This document shows, in pieces, positions 23,101 to 37,722 of a stretch of 64,000 bases of DNA. The notes under the pieces are model-generated. The model saw only the letters and a list, made by a program, of their open reading frames with translations, did no database searches and was not told the DNA's origin. The translations under genes and the position numbers were made by a program. The stretch lies in NCBI GenBank assembly GCA_902729315.2, contig LR746273.1:7026501-7090500 (forward strand), in the 5' to 3' direction. This DNA is from Spirodela intermedia (taxonomy: Eukaryota > Streptophyta > Magnoliopsida > Alismatales > Araceae). Each line of letters starts with the position of its first letter. The first letter of the stretch is position 1.

Positions 23101-26100
23101 GAACACTAATACTATCCTGCTTCACGAACAAAAGGACATTAGCTCATATAGTTACAAGCATTGGTTTTCATATTGTCAATAAAGAAAAATTTAGGCCAAG
23201 TGTTTTAAGAATAGAAATTTCTGTTCTGTTATGGATCATGAACAGACCTTTAATCAGGTCACCCATCAAACTGTGCACTGGGCGATCATCTCCAAGTAAA
23301 CCAGGCGAATTGACGATCTCCCTACATAAGGCAGACTTCGCACAACCTGGTATGCCTGGAAAAACAAATTGTTACGGCACCATCATCAGGCAAAGCATGA
23401 AACTTGAAGAACAAGAAAAAGAAATTGAACTGCATAAACATATCCACAAGATAAACACTTAAACCTATAAAGTTTGCAACAGATGCACTCCTGGTTAATG
23501 ACTGCAACCAACGAGAAAATAGTGTAACACCTAGAAACTACTAAACATTACCAGGAAAGAACACAATAAGACCATCATTCTTTGGAACTTTGTCCGTGAC
23601 CGTTGTTGTAGGCGGGGGCGCCAATTCATCCCGGCGGACAAGGTCCCCTTCTTCATCTCTATCAGCATCAAGAACAGCCAAGAAGTCCTCAGTCCTCACT
23701 AAGTTACCCGCGGACCCTATCAGGGCCTGGTTCTCTTTACTCCGTTTTGCATACTGTTCAAGGAAAGGCTCAGCTTCAGTTAAATATGTAGACGATGCTA
23801 GCTTCTTATGGCCGCATTTCCTTTGGATATAACCAGCCCTACACATTGAACATAATCTGGTCAAAATCAATCATGAAATAGAACAGAAGAATAACCAAAT
23901 AAACGGAAATAGTGAATACAGTCAACAAAAAGAAAATAAATACCATTCGTCCAGCATTTTGGAGAGTTCCTTCTGCTTCCGAGTTGATGTGCCCCATATC
24001 TTCATTTGCCTATTCACGTCAACAGAACTCTCTATTGAAAGCATTCCAATAAATGTAATTTATTAAATAAAATATCGTGAATCAGCATATAGAAGTTAAT
24101 GTATAATAAGAATCTATCCAAGAGCATCTGGACTAGGAACCTGTTCTCAAAGCCAGAAGTTTAAATTGAAAATATCTCATCATACTACGTTCGACGTATA
24201 CCTGCCATTACCCTATGTTTTGGACGTCAAGGAGTTGGCACCAGCGGCAATGCCAATGCCTTTAAAACTATTCATATCCCCTACTTACTACGAACTTAAG
24301 GAACATATGACTAGAAGAGCGTACCTTAAATAATAAGTCCTGTACGCAGCAGGACCATCCTTAAAAAGCATTGACAGCCCATTACGAATTAAAAACGTAC
24401 GTATCTGTGCAAGGATATAACAAAATTAAGAGCTAACTCCACGGATAATGATAAATAACTAATCGACGTAGAGAATCGAATATTGGAAAAGACCGAACAC
24501 TATGATGTAATAGTTTTTCAACATAAGAGCAGTTACATGCTAAATCTGAAAAAACCAAATACATTGGAAAGGAAAAAAACACAAGCAGTTATTGAGTACA
24601 AGACATCATTTTTCTTCAAATTGGTACAATTTCGGACAGCCCACATGCATATGCCCTAAAAGGGTTTTTCATGTTGATTTATCGAGCCCTCTGTAACTGG
24701 TCTGAAAATGCACAAGCCATATATGCTTCGCTTGTTCTCATCATAAATCATTTATGATGTCTTCAATAACAAACATCAGTGTCAGCATGCCCCATCACTG
24801 TCAGCCAAAAGAAAAATATACTGGCCAGTACAGTGAGGGATTTAGAGAACGCAGCATTTTCTGATTATTTCCAGTTCCTTAGATCAACCATCCACCAACC
24901 ATAAGATCTGGGGGAGGAAGGGAAGGAGACAGCTAGCGAGGCTAAATTTTCACAGAAGAGGGTCTATTTTATTAAAAATTCATCTAAAAAGAAGATATTC
25001 ATTTTCCAATGAGCTTGCATATATATCTTCCACGAATTAGGCCGCCACTCTCAATTATCGCATCTGATTAACTTCGGCACGACCTCATGTAAGGAAAAAT
25101 GCCACTTGCGACAGGTAAGGAATATGATGCCCTGAACTAGTTCAGTCTTCGTTTCCAGCATACGCTTCCCAAATAACATAACCGAAGATTCATGTATTTG
25201 CATACATTAGAGCTCGTCGTTTCATCTCTACATTACTTACACTCGAGTAATGAATTTGGTAAGACAAGAAATGAAAGGACGCAACTCTGTCACACGTTTT
25301 GTCGAAAAGCTTTAACATCACGTTAATCATAAAACACCACAGGATTTCTGTTATGCATAAATATATAAGCAGAGAGAAATCATCCAAACTTAGTCTGAAA
25401 GGAAGCAAAACGCTCACCCAACGAGAAGAAAACCAAACAATATGTATTATCATAAGTTTCTTACGATTCGAATCATATATAGTCACAGAATCAAGGAAGG
25501 AAGCAAGGAAATATTTCTGATAGGCAGAAATACAAGAAACATAACAACAGAAAAATCTGAAGAAGGCGTCACATGTTTCATTCTAAAAGCAAAAGTAACC
25601 ACTTAAAACAAACGCCACCTTGTATGTCAAAAACTTCAACTTGATCATCAGATTTGTATCTTCATCAGCTAGACTTTCTGTCACAGCTGAACCACTGGTA
25701 GAGCTGCCACTCTTATTCTTCAGCAGAGAATCGTTATCGTCTGTGCGTTCAGAAGTCTTCTCTTTGCCTTTAAATATATTGATGTCCACAAAAAAACCTA
25801 CGATAGAAAAATAATTTATTTCTTTGAAGACTAATAAGACTACTAACAAAGAAAACTAATTTAAAACCCAGAGCACCACATGTTGCCAATGAAATGGAGT
25901 ACGCAAACTGATACCTCACGTCAGCTTACTACAATTAAATTACATGGAGAGATAATCCACTCGTGACAGAGCCAGCAGGCTTAAACTGCCGTCACGTCAT
26001 ACACCACAGAAAGCATAAACTAAAGTCTGACAGATATGCCAACTTAAAAATTGACACATATTTTAGTCCTTCCCAAGACATTCAGTAGTAGCACTTCCCA

Positions 26101-29100
26101 CAAAAGAATTTTCTTCATTCTTGGCCCACCTAATTAACAGGAGACAATCCCAGTAGAGCTTTCATTTCATTTGTTGTCTCGTTAACAATAAAATCAGACA
26201 CAACCATGGCATCTAGTTCCCAAAAATTTAGCGAATTTGAACAATCATCCCATAAGCCTTCCTTAAAACGCAAACATTTAGCTTCATCAGTTCAAGAAGT
26301 TGAAACCAAAACAGTCAAGCAGTGTTCGCAATGACTGATGCACATGAGAAAGGTTAATACTTGCACAAACGGTTTAGAAAACACCTATCCCTTCAGGTCT
26401 TAATTTAGCCAAGAAAGTGCATCAGTTAAGCACTAGCTCTATCATTCCAGTTGACTCCCATTACAGAAATGATAAACCAGTCTGAAGAATCAATGGCGCC
26501 GTCGAAACCAGAATCCTCCTTGAATAGCGTTAATTTTCCGTTTATAGGAAAATAACACTACAGAAGAGCATCAGCTCAATGGATATGAGACTGTAGAAAG
26601 AGAACAAATAAAGCCATTGTTGGGAAAATTAGAACTTATGATTCCTTACCCCTGTACAGTGGCCATAATCCCGGATTTTTCCTGCAAAATGGTACATGGC
26701 ATCATAAATATGAAAAAATAGGTGAAACAATGCTACACACGCAAATCTATAAGGTTAACACAAATGAAGAGATCGAAAATAGAAGCACTGTTCATAGAGG
26801 GTATCGAATAAACCTCATCTCCTGTTGATATCTGCGGAAAACTGAATCACTGTGGACGTGAATAACCATCTTAAAATCAAGACTGTCTGTTGACCATGAA
26901 TCAATCTTGTGAAAATTATGGTAACACTTGAAAGCAGCGGGGAAATGTCTCTGTCTCATCAAACGGATCATCTCCTGTCCAGTCAAAAAGCAAAGGTCAT
27001 TACGTTGAAGCAGTTTATGAGCCAGCGATCAGAAGGTAGAAAACTGAAAGAGGACAAACAACATAAAGCAGAGAATGCATAAGGACCATTTGATCAATAC
27101 AGGGGATATTTATTATAAACACCTAAAATCTAACAAATCTATTCGATTAGAAACAGCGATGATTCCAGGGTAACTGAAGATTTTTTGAACCAATGCAAAA
27201 AAAGGAACAGTAAAAGGTAAATCTAAGCAGAGATGAACGAGACAGGTAGATGGCTGAGGGAAATGGTTTGGTATTCATCCCAAATTGACAACCTAATTCG
27301 CGTTAATGTTCAAGCTATTATAGGGTACGTGAAGCCCGCTGCTTAAAAGGGCAATATAGAATGTGCCATCATATTCATGTACTCTTTCCGAAAGTTACAT
27401 GCGTATGAACTTTAACACAATACATTTCAATTAAACGTCGGGCAGATGAGATAGTTAAAATATGGATATTAAGGTTAAAGATAAGAATCAAGAGTCAAAA
27501 ATCAGAGTTTCGGAGCACATCATAATACCAGTCTACAGGTTATACGGAAGGAAATATTTCTATAGCTAACTTTGTGAATTGTAACTTCTCAAAGTCATAA
27601 GCCCTCTGTATCCGATACAAGGTAGCTCCAGAATAGAGTTGCGTTTCATGCTGTTTATGTTGAGAGTAGCCACTGGATCCTCAACTGCAAGGCCCACGAA
27701 TATAGACTTCTTACACTTCACTGTAACAGATGCGAACTCTTAGATAACAGAGCTTGCTATGTGATGATAGAAAAGTGTCAGTGCAAATTTTCGGTCAAAA
27801 GCCACTAGTTACTCTCAGACAAAAGAAAAATCAAGTGCTGCATGTTTGGAGTTGGTCTATATTCCTTTCCAATAATTACAGGACAAAATATCCATCATAC
27901 TTAAATAAGAAAATATTTAAAAATTAAATTTACCAACTACACAAAAGAATCTTCTAAAAACCAACAATCCAATCCATATCAAATTAAAAGTCATGGTGCA
28001 CAAGATAATTTGAGGATACCATTCGCACAACATTTGAAAGGGAACAGAAAAAACAAACGGAGCACATTCTGATAGGAAAATAAATGCCGCTCAAACCTCA
28101 GACCACAGAATTTCGTACTGGCAATTTAAGCATTGAACCAACAGTCTCATGTTGGTTTCTCAAAGGGAAAGCTTATGTCAGGCAGAAAGTTAATATATGA
28201 CCGCTGTACACATAATGATAAAGAGCCACTGATCGTTGAAGGCAAATGAACCTACAAAAAATGACATACCTGTAACTTTGTTGTTGAAAAATCAGCAGGG
28301 CGAGCTTGTAAAAATTTGGACAGAACTGATCGATCGGCATTTTGAGAATGGGAACCAACTGTTCCACTCCCAAACCAATCTGCGTTGTCCGGACACATAT
28401 CAGTGCCCACATTTTGAAGAAGTGATCTTATTTGCTGAAACATATGCAGACATTATTACGATGTAAACAACATGCAAAGCACAAACAAACATGAATATAT
28501 TACTATAGAATACTTGACTTACAAATTTTTCATCTGATCTATTTGCAGCACACACTTCACGCAGGGTAAGTCCTAAATCATGTCCAGCTGAAACACAAGG
28601 GAAAATAAATGCCTTGAAAATAAACAAAAATCCTCCCTAAATATTTCAATCTGCAGTATGTAGGAATTCAACACAAACGCCAGAATAAATCGCCTTAAAA
28701 ATCATTGACAATTGCAACAATACTTACTGGAAAGGAACTTTAAACATTTTAAGCTACTACAGATGAGCGATAGTCCTTATCAATAAAGTAAACTACTACG
28801 TGAATGTAGGTTTTAGTTTCAACTATGGACAATTATATTCCATGATCTACAAATTAGGTTGGGCTAAATAGGCTGCAGGTATTAGAACCATAGCCATCTC
28901 CTTCTATCCAATATAACGGTATCACCGCACTGCTGCCACATCCACCATCAAGTCCGCTGTTCACCAAAAAGGTAAATATTTTCAGAAACTCGCACGAAAG
29001 TTCAACAGAAGTCTCTAAGCCACTGGTAGGTTTATGTGACTACATCTCAAAAATCACGTTGGACGGCTAGATATGGCAAGACGACTTTTGGACGGTTCTT

Positions 29101-32100
29101 CAGGTGATAAAAGCAACTAAGGTGGTGATAAAAAAAATATTAAATATTTACAAGTCTCATGATAGAAATTCAACACAAAAGACAAAAATCAGTGTTACTA
29201 AATAAGATTTCAGCCTTTCATAGTACACTACGACCTCAGTCCCTTTTATGGCACACTACGACCTCAGTCACTTTCATGGGCAAGACCAGCATGGAGGGGT
29301 ACAGCAGCCACAACATCAGGCAGAAGGAAGGTAGTAGCGCCAAATGACAACCATCAACAGTGAGCCACAAGCGACATAAACATTTTTCCTCCTTTCTACC
29401 CTCTTCTCTTTTGTTGTCAGGTGCGGGAAGCCATTCTATCTTTAGCCGAGCATAGAAGCAGTCATCTTCTGCCTGCTTCTTCTTTCTTCCGTCCAGTTAC
29501 AGAGGCGATTGGACCTTGCCTCCCTCCTCCCCAAATGATGTCAGTAGATTCAAAATTCCTCGCATTGGAAAAGGTTTAAAAGTAGAAAAAAGTCTGAAAA
29601 ATCTGTCAAAAGTCCCTCCATGTTGTTAAATTAAAAAATAATTGGCCCTTTCCTGAATCAGCTGCTTTATCTGATTTATCAAAACCAGGTAAAGAATTAT
29701 AATTCGTTGATTCGCAAGCCCGATCTCGTGATAAAATCAAAGTGAATTCCATAGACTGAGAAATAAAAACAAACTTGTTCAAGAAGCCTTGAAAGAGGCA
29801 AGATAATTGATAGCCAACTGAAAAAGTCATCAACAGAACATTGACTTTAAAAATGAATAAGATATGAGTGAAAATAGTCAAAGTTTTGCGCATGAAATGA
29901 ATTATGGAGATCTACAGGCCCCTTTTGCGGGAAGAATTTCTATGAACTGCAAAGTGGGACCATCGCCATGCCTTGTTTTCTGTAGCATATGATTGTCCCG
30001 GATGCGTGGAAAATTGTATTCCATTTCGTATAGTTAGATACGACTTTATGTAGAAAAGGAATGTCCTCTGATCGCCAAGCCTCCCAGTTTTATGTCCATT
30101 TTCCCGTAAGAGGCGACAGAAATTCAAAAGAAACTACACAGATTTTCAACACTAGAAAAAGAAAATCCTTACTGTTTTTTTTACTGTTCTAGTGGCCTCC
30201 TAGAAGAGTACATAGGCTCCAGAAGTTTTCCTATATTTCTGTATCACGCTATTATTTTTTCTGATACCGAAGTTAAGGCAGTTGCCAGCGTGGACAAGGA
30301 CAGATGTAAAAATCTGTCTCTGGTGTGGCCTTTCCTAGAAAAATGAATACTAGGAATAGCCTGATATTGGTTACTAAAAGGTGAAACGCGTTACTATAAA
30401 TATAAAACTGGGTTCGCCTAAGAGCTTAGGCAATGAATCGTCATTAGACATCCGCTATTAGGCCTTTAAGTTCAGTGACTATATTGCGTCCGCCCCTACA
30501 CACTCTCCCCCACAAAGTCCACTACGAGCACAATACAAAACGAAAATTCTAAAACATGGCTGGAAACAAGAGCACTTCAAAAATAATTTTATTGCAAGCT
30601 CTTCAGAAAAGGTTTCGTATAAACAGAATCATGAAAACAATAATTATGGAATGGGGAGAAATGATTCTAAAAGAAAACTCTTTTTATAAATTTTAACCCC
30701 ATCTCTAAGAGAGACAGAGAGATGTTTTCCAAAACTTTAAAAAATAAAAGAAGTTCACGGTTATGATTATCTTCCACTAATCTCTGATTATTAACGGATG
30801 AAAAGATAACAAACTCTCCCAAACATCTTCAAAACCACTTTGAAAAATTGAAGATCCATTGATGCCAAACATTCACATCAAGAGAAGAATCAAGAGTGAA
30901 CTAAGCTACCCATCACGATTCAGGGGAAGGAACCACACTTGTTGTGCAACACATCAAAAGACTAGTTCATAGCAGCAACTTTGCATATATAGATCAGCAC
31001 AGCATCACGAACATAATCTAGTGTTTTCCGTATTACAATGCTACTCCTGCCATTACATGAAAAGGCACGCATACGAATCTAGAAAAGCACAAAACACGAT
31101 CACATTGAATATACATTAAGCGTGACAACATTTATAGGCGCACCCAGAATAGCTGAAGATATAATTCCGTCACACATCGTGTATATCAGGAAAGATGTAA
31201 ATCCAACGGAAGGGGGCGTAGAAAACACTACCTCCCTCTAATGGAGCCGAAGGAAACTCCTTCAGAACCTCTTCCATGTGTTTTGAGCTATCTGGGCTGA
31301 CAACACGAGCAACAAGACCTTCTAATATTTCACCTTGCACTTCCACATGATCCTTTGATCCTGAATAGCAACCAAGATAAAATTTCAAAATGTAAATAGT
31401 TCACATTTTTCCTAAAAATTAGCAAGAGCTTAGAACGCTGACCCAGGCTCCTCACTTGACTCCAACTCAACTAAAGAATGAAAATCCAAAACAGAAAATC
31501 AAATGGAATACTTTTATCTATCGAACAGAAAACTACACGCATGAAAACACGGAAACTGATGTAAAAATTCTGAAACGGGACGCAGAATGTCCTAAGAAAA
31601 ATTTAAGATCGAAATGTAACCTGGAATTGATATGTCTGCAACTTCATCTAAAGCCCTACATACTGGTGTGGCAGTTCCTTCTTCACACAATGCATCATAA
31701 GCAGCAAAGAAAGAACTTACCGACCTCCTAGAAAAGAAAGAAATGTAACAGAATGAGAAATAAAACAAATGCAAATGATATAGCAGTAACTAAGTTGCTG
31801 ACGTGAAGGTAACATATAAAATTAACGTGCTACTGATGTTGTATCAAATATAGCGCAAACTGAACCTTGTTGTCACAAAAATGATGCTTACACGGGAAAA
31901 TTTGAGGATGCATCGTAGCATTTCACACTTAGAGAGGGAATTCAAAGCACAAGGAACTTATATCAATGTCCCAGGAAGAGTGCTGTTATTACTTGGTGAA
32001 CTTTCTAGGATTGTTTTCCTTTCTATCTGCTTCTTTTCCATTGTATTTTGGTCCTTTCCTATCATCCCCTGTGTTAAGTGGATCCATTAGACTCTTAACG

Positions 32101-35100
32101 GATCCACGTAAAGATTAATGTAATGGGCCTGGCCCATTAACTCATGTAACCTTAACTAAGCGGGAAACTGTGATAATTGAGACAATCATTTCGGATTACG
32201 GAAACCCTGCTCCAAGAAGTGGTGACTAGTTCATCTTCCTGGAAAAGGAGGATCGTGAAGATCGACACCTTTCATTCTCCAAGTTGCACGAATCTCAATC
32301 AAGATCAATTGTCAACATTACTAAATCTTGCAGTGGTGAAAGAAATAGGAACATAAAGCAGATCAAAGAAATAGAAAAATTAATTTTATGATACAGTAAA
32401 AAGGGCATTATTATGCTAATAGGCACAGAACGATACATCCTAGCCAACAGGAGTGAACAGACGACCAGTACTAGTCTTTCCTAACACATAAGGATTGGAA
32501 TAACAGATGTGTCAGATATGATGCCAAACTCTTGTTTAATTGGTGTACAGAAATATCCCGAAAATCGTAATATTCTCATGTTTCCAGAATTGTTTATATT
32601 TTCTTGGGAGTAAAAAGCTGATTCAAAACCTTGTAGAGAATAACCAAACATGATTTGTTGGCAGTCGCCACTTTCTGCAGAAGGCAATCACATCAGGCGT
32701 GGAATAAAACTTTGGTTTACCATTACCAAGCTCTGTCACAGCAGTTACTACAACTGCAGAGAAAAAAGCCAAGTAGGACCATTAAGAAATAATAAAAGAG
32801 CAAAAATAACAAATAAAACAAAATGAGCATCATTATGAATAGAACAAAGCGATTAAATAGACATCATATAAAGAATTTCAAAAAAATAATAATTACGTCC
32901 TTCTGTTACCGTATGCAAATGATGGAACGCCTTCAAAAAAGAAAAATCTTTTTATAGGCTGTAGTAATGTGAATTAAACAAAAAACCAACATAAACTCAA
33001 AACCTAAAACATTTCTAATTCTACCACGAACTCACGTGCAGAATACTTTACACGAGACCAAGGAAAAAGAATTTCATCCCCGATTTCTGCTATTGTCTGC
33101 GATATTGTATATGATAAACTTTTAATGTTCCTCTTTCCTAAAGATAAATGGCAAGCAACGCTTTTCCTTGCTATTATCTGGGAATGTAGGGGGGAAAGGA
33201 ACCAGAGAATGTTCCAGCAAGCCATGAGAGAACAACAAGATGTCCATAACGAAGTCATATTTTTGGGAGCAGGTTGGCCAAAATGAGAGAAATTTTGTAA
33301 TGGCCCAGGAGAACTGCAAAAACTCAACCAAGGGAAGAATGTCTTCGGGAAATCTCTTATAGCGCCATTAAAATATTGATGAAAAACTTCTAATCTAGCA
33401 TCTTGTTAGACTAGATGTCGATTGATGAATCATTGGTTTATTTCGTTTTTTTTTTCCAACGGGAGGGCAGATTCAACCAAATATGTTTGACAGAACCTTT
33501 TTGATATACTAGTATATTTACGAAAATTCATAAAACCTATCATGCTCATAAGACAGTTGAATAGCCTCCAAAAATCATGGATGACATGTCTGAAGAAAGC
33601 ATCTGACATGTGCCAAACTTGGAGGAACTCCATCTTTACGGTAGGAAGGGATATACCAATATGGCAAGAAGAAGACAGTTTCCACACTCTCCAATTATCA
33701 TTTTCTATCTCATAAATTATTTTCTAAAAACACTCTCAACGCTTAATTAATATAGAAGTGTTGAGTTCTCTTTAAGGTGGTTTAGTCCACTATTATCTAA
33801 AAAGAAGTAGAATGTACGAAGTACAAATCAGGATCAGCCACATTTAAGGAAATGCTATAGCAGGTAATGCTACTACATGAAAGCCCAAAGGTACAAATCA
33901 GCAACATTCAGGATTCCTTTTAAGCCAGCAAGCTTCCTAGATTTCCAGAACTGTTTAGGAGCCCGATAATTCCGTCCTCAGCTCTGTTCTGTATCTGCCT
34001 ATAATCTTTTCCACCTCTTGGAAATCGTCTCCACTGTTTAATTTTTCTGCAGTTATATTTGCACTTTACACCTTCAGCTCATGTGTAACAGTGCAAGAAC
34101 CAAAAAGAATCAATAAGAGATGGCTGTAATCCTTCAAAAGTGCAGCTAGAATAAAAAAGACAACCCTCGTGGGAAAGGATGACAAACCACGAAAATAGTT
34201 TGTATGTTACTTTCGCAATCTAGACGAGTTTGCATGAGAGTAATATATGTACACGAATAAATACTCAAATCGATAAGGAAATAACATGTAGACAAATAAA
34301 AAGAAAGAAGAGGGATTTATAAGAAAGAAAAACCAAAAGGAACTCAAGAGAAGAGTTTAACAGAAATAATACTATATTCCACAGAATTACAATTGTTGTA
34401 CCCTAGGTGAATTTTACATACTTACATACAAATGAAAGGATGTAAAAGAAGAAATATATACCGTAATCATCAATGGGTCGTTGCCCATGGTCCCCTAAAA
34501 CAGCTGTGACAAGCTCCATTGAAATGCAGATGCGATTTTTCTAAAAACAGAAATGACCATTGAGATAAACTAATCCAAATAGGAATGGATCATCAAGTTT
34601 AAACGCTGGCATATTCAGCTAGAGATCCAATTCTGGAAACAATACGGTTGTTAAATTACCTCTAGATAATCATTGAATTCTGCCTGCTTCCTACTTGCCT
34701 GACTACCCCATGCTTCACGAAGCATCCGGCCAAGAACAAAAACACCTACTGCAGTGTATCTACAAAAGAGAGATTTTATCAGTTGCTTGACGAAGAATAA
34801 GAAAAAAAAAGGAGGTACAAATAGCATTAATTATATTCCCAAGAATAAAGCTATAAAAAAGTGGCCCAAAAAATATATGCAACTGTAAGCATACATGTTA
34901 CCAAAGCTATTCTTCGCATAAGCTCCACCCTTATGTCCTGCATACATAAACAGAGATCCAGAGTGCTTGAGGGATACCTGTAATGAGTTCAGCATCAGCA
35001 AGCTTAGCAAGAATCGCATCTTCACCATTTTGATGCGCACATTGAATTTATTACTATCATCGCACCAAGAAATGACGATTACAATATTACTGAAAATCGC

Positions 35101-36956
35101 CTGCGGACTTTAAATGATCATGGAAAGTTTACAACCATACCTCCAGGGTGGCCAAACCATGTGAAACCAACTCTATCATCCTCGACCTGACCTGTCAGTA
35201 CAGACCATGAAATCAACACCCCAATAAAGTGTAAAGTGCACTGCATGTTCGGAAAATAATGCAAACAATAAACTTAAAGATTTTGGAATTTTTATAATAA
35301 GCAAAAAAATGAATATATTCAACACCAGATCTGGTTTTTTTAAGCCACATTTCTTCCCAAGAGATTTACTAAGGGCCTGAATTAGGGAACATAACCTAAT
35401 CTAACCAGATAGCATAGGTCAACAAACCATCTCACTCCAGCACGCAGTTGAAATCTCAAAGATCAGGATAAATTTTGAAGATCTGTTGAGATTTAGCACT
35501 GGCTGGTTCTCAACATATATGAAGCTCTACTGAATGATGTTTACTCCATTCCTCCAGACCATCAACAGAAAACAAGAACAATTAAACTTGCATACAAATC
35601 CTATTATAAACATGATAAGGAAGTAGATAGAAATTTCCGGTCAATATTGGATAACTGCGTAGCTTTTCTCAAGGAAAATACAAACCTTCTCCGCATTTGC
35701 AGAATCAAGTTTGCAATGAACGTGTCACATAATTCACAGAGTTTGTTAAATAAAAGAATGTGGAAAAGATCGACATCACTTCTCCCAAGTAACCAGTGAT
35801 AGTAGCTTCTCATAATATCAAGAGAGGCCTGCGAACATACGACAGAAACGACCCAGCCACGCTGAGCCCCGATGTCTAGGTGTTCTCGAGAGCACTAAAA
35901 ATTTTGCTGATCCATTAAACTGCATCATATGCATAGACAGGGTTCACGATGAGAATATCCATTTTAAATGCACAGCTCTATAAAACTCAGTCATACCTCT
36001 TGATCCGACTTCTCGTTCTCAAATTTCGGGTAAAAAGTAGCCCTGATCTGAGCCCGCGCGAAAGTGTGGGTATCCACAGTAAAATCTCCGCCCAAGGGCC
36101 CTTTGAACAACTTCGGCAACCCGCTCGCTTCCGTACTCGGAGAGGTTACCCCAGATGAAGAGCTCTTGTCAGGTGAGACCGCAACAGCAGCTCCTGTGTC
36201 AACCTCCACCGCCACAGGTCCGCTCGCTGTCCCATAAGACTTGACCACCCGTGCATCCTTCAACCCTTGCAAGGTAATGACGTTCTCCGACTTTTGGACG
36301 ACACCAAACTGCAAGGGAGATAAAACAGAAGAAGAAGGGATCGCACCAACAGGGCTCCGAGCATCGCTCGCGGGCAAGATAAGCCGGCTCAGTCGGTTGG
36401 TCACAGCCTCGGCGGCCGGGGCTCCATCACCCGCAGTAGCGGACGACTGCTGATTCTGCCTAGGTTCCTGATCTGAACCGGCCGATTTCCGCTGCCCGAT
36501 AGAAGACTTATAAACGTCAAAAATCACAGCCGACGTCCGTCGATATTCAAGGACGTTAAAGATTGTTGAGATCAAAGACGAAAACAACAGAGGAAGATAG
36601 AATCGCTCTACTTCGAGAGAGGACGACGACAGTGTGAACCCCGAGGAGAAAGAAGGCAGGTGATTCCACACCCCCGCTCGGAACAGGAAGGAGGTTCAGT
36701 CACACGGCGCCGGCAAAAGGAAAAAACGGCTGGACGGTCGTACCCGACTTCCCGACGGCATGGCGATCGACGACGGTCTCCCTGGATCGCCGATGCTGAG
36801 AGCGCCGAAGCGGAGGTCATCCAGCGAGAGGCACCGGCGAGAGACGCAGGGACCAGCGGAAGAGAAGAGGCGGAGGAGCAGGAAGGGGCGGGAGCGTGCA
36901 GGGAGAGCAGAGGGGGAGAGAATGCAGCAGAGGTTCCGAGGCTGGGCAGGCGACAT
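17119..36956 (-). CDS. RNL: Plant tRNA ligase RNL (tripartite ligase-kinase-cyclic phosphodiesterase)
   Basis: RNL joins tRNA exon halves after intron removal and also ligates bZIP60 mRNA in the unfolded-protein response. There are 27 coding exons: 36956-36744, 36491-35997, 35191-35141, 34977-34895, 34759-34660, 34540-34462, 32753-32630, 31727-31621, 31360-31232, 28587-28523, 28434-28270, 26974-26814, 26681-26650, 25797-25619, 24404-24325, 24009-23944, 23838-23552, 23355-23248, 21293-21196, 20767-20707, 19841-19765, 19668-19597, 19507-19431, 18807-18727, 18232-18130, 17819-17655, 17544-17119. They total 1227 residues (Arabidopsis RNL: 1104). The adenylyltransferase motif KHSG has K257. The kinase P-loop GIPGCAKSAL starts near 805. 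The phosphodiesterase HxT motifs are at H1121 and H1183. Starting at the ATG at 36761 instead gives 1162 residues without a presequence. Intron 22 uses a GC donor. Exons 26-27 are GC-rich; the middle exons are AT-rich. Confidence 0.95.
28588..31231. other. RNL intron 9 (2.6 kb), no gene seen
   Basis: This is the largest RNL intron, AT-rich, without a coding domain on either strand. A 28-base direct repeat in two copies sits at 29225-29279. The rest looks like old, featureless intronic sequence. Other RNL introns over 800 bases (35996-35192, 34461-32754, 32629-31728, 28269-26975, 26649-25798, 25618-24405, 23247-21294, 20706-19842) likewise show no gene. Confidence 0.5.
29225..29279. repeat. 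Two-copy 28-bp tandem repeat in RNL intron 9
   Basis: The unit begins ACACTACGACCTCAGTC, recurs 28 bases later with two substitutions, and ends in TATGG or CATGG. Confidence 0.8.
32121..32139. repeat. 19-bp near-perfect palindrome with two head-to-head site II motifs in RNL intron 7
   Basis: TAATGGGCC and GGCCCATTA flank one central base, giving an inverted repeat containing TGGGCC and GGCCCA. It lies well inside the gene, so a promoter role is doubtful; it may be part of an old element. Confidence 0.6.
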
Positions 36957-37682
36957 ATATATCCGCAGGAGAGGTGGGGAGCAGACGTGGCGCAGAGCAG
37001 TGGCGGTGCTGACGGCGGCGGATAGCTGCGAGCAGGGCTGGAGCGCCGCCAGTCGGAGGCCCGTGGAGAGGGAGAGAACAGGGAGGGGGGGGAGAGTAAA
37101 AAAGTGGCCGCCAAGTGTTCGTTGTAATGCCTTCAAAGGCCGCCTCCCGGGCCGGGCTTCAAAAGCCCGAGCTGCGGCCCGCGTTGCTGTTTAGTTAGTG
37201 TTCCTTTTATCACCTGCCCCATGGAAAAAGAAACGGGTAAAAGCGGGCGGCACTTAGCGTCCGCGTCGAGATGAATCGATACGTCGACTTCGAGCCGAAA
37301 CGGGTCTCGGAGGCTGAGCGGGGCAGGCGGGCGAGGATGACGCCACGGAAGATCGCACGGCTGTCGTCTGCCCGCTCATTGGGCGTACATAGACGGTGAT
37401 GTTCTTCGCCACGTGCTCCACCCGAAGGACGGACCGTACCCTATCGGTCATGGCCAAGGCCACTATAGTGAGCTTTCACAGGCCTCCTAAACCCCGCCCA
37501 GTCAGGGCTTATCCCCGACCGATCCGAGTCCCATACGGGCGGGTTGACTCGCCGATCCGACTCTGGGTCCCGCACAAAATATCCCTCGTCGGCGCAGAAC
37601 CTTATCCCCAAAAGAGAGGTACCCTCACTGCGGTGATGAGATCTTCCGTGACGGAGATAACCTCACCTTCCGTTCCTCCCTC

Positions 37683-37722
<40 letters not shown>

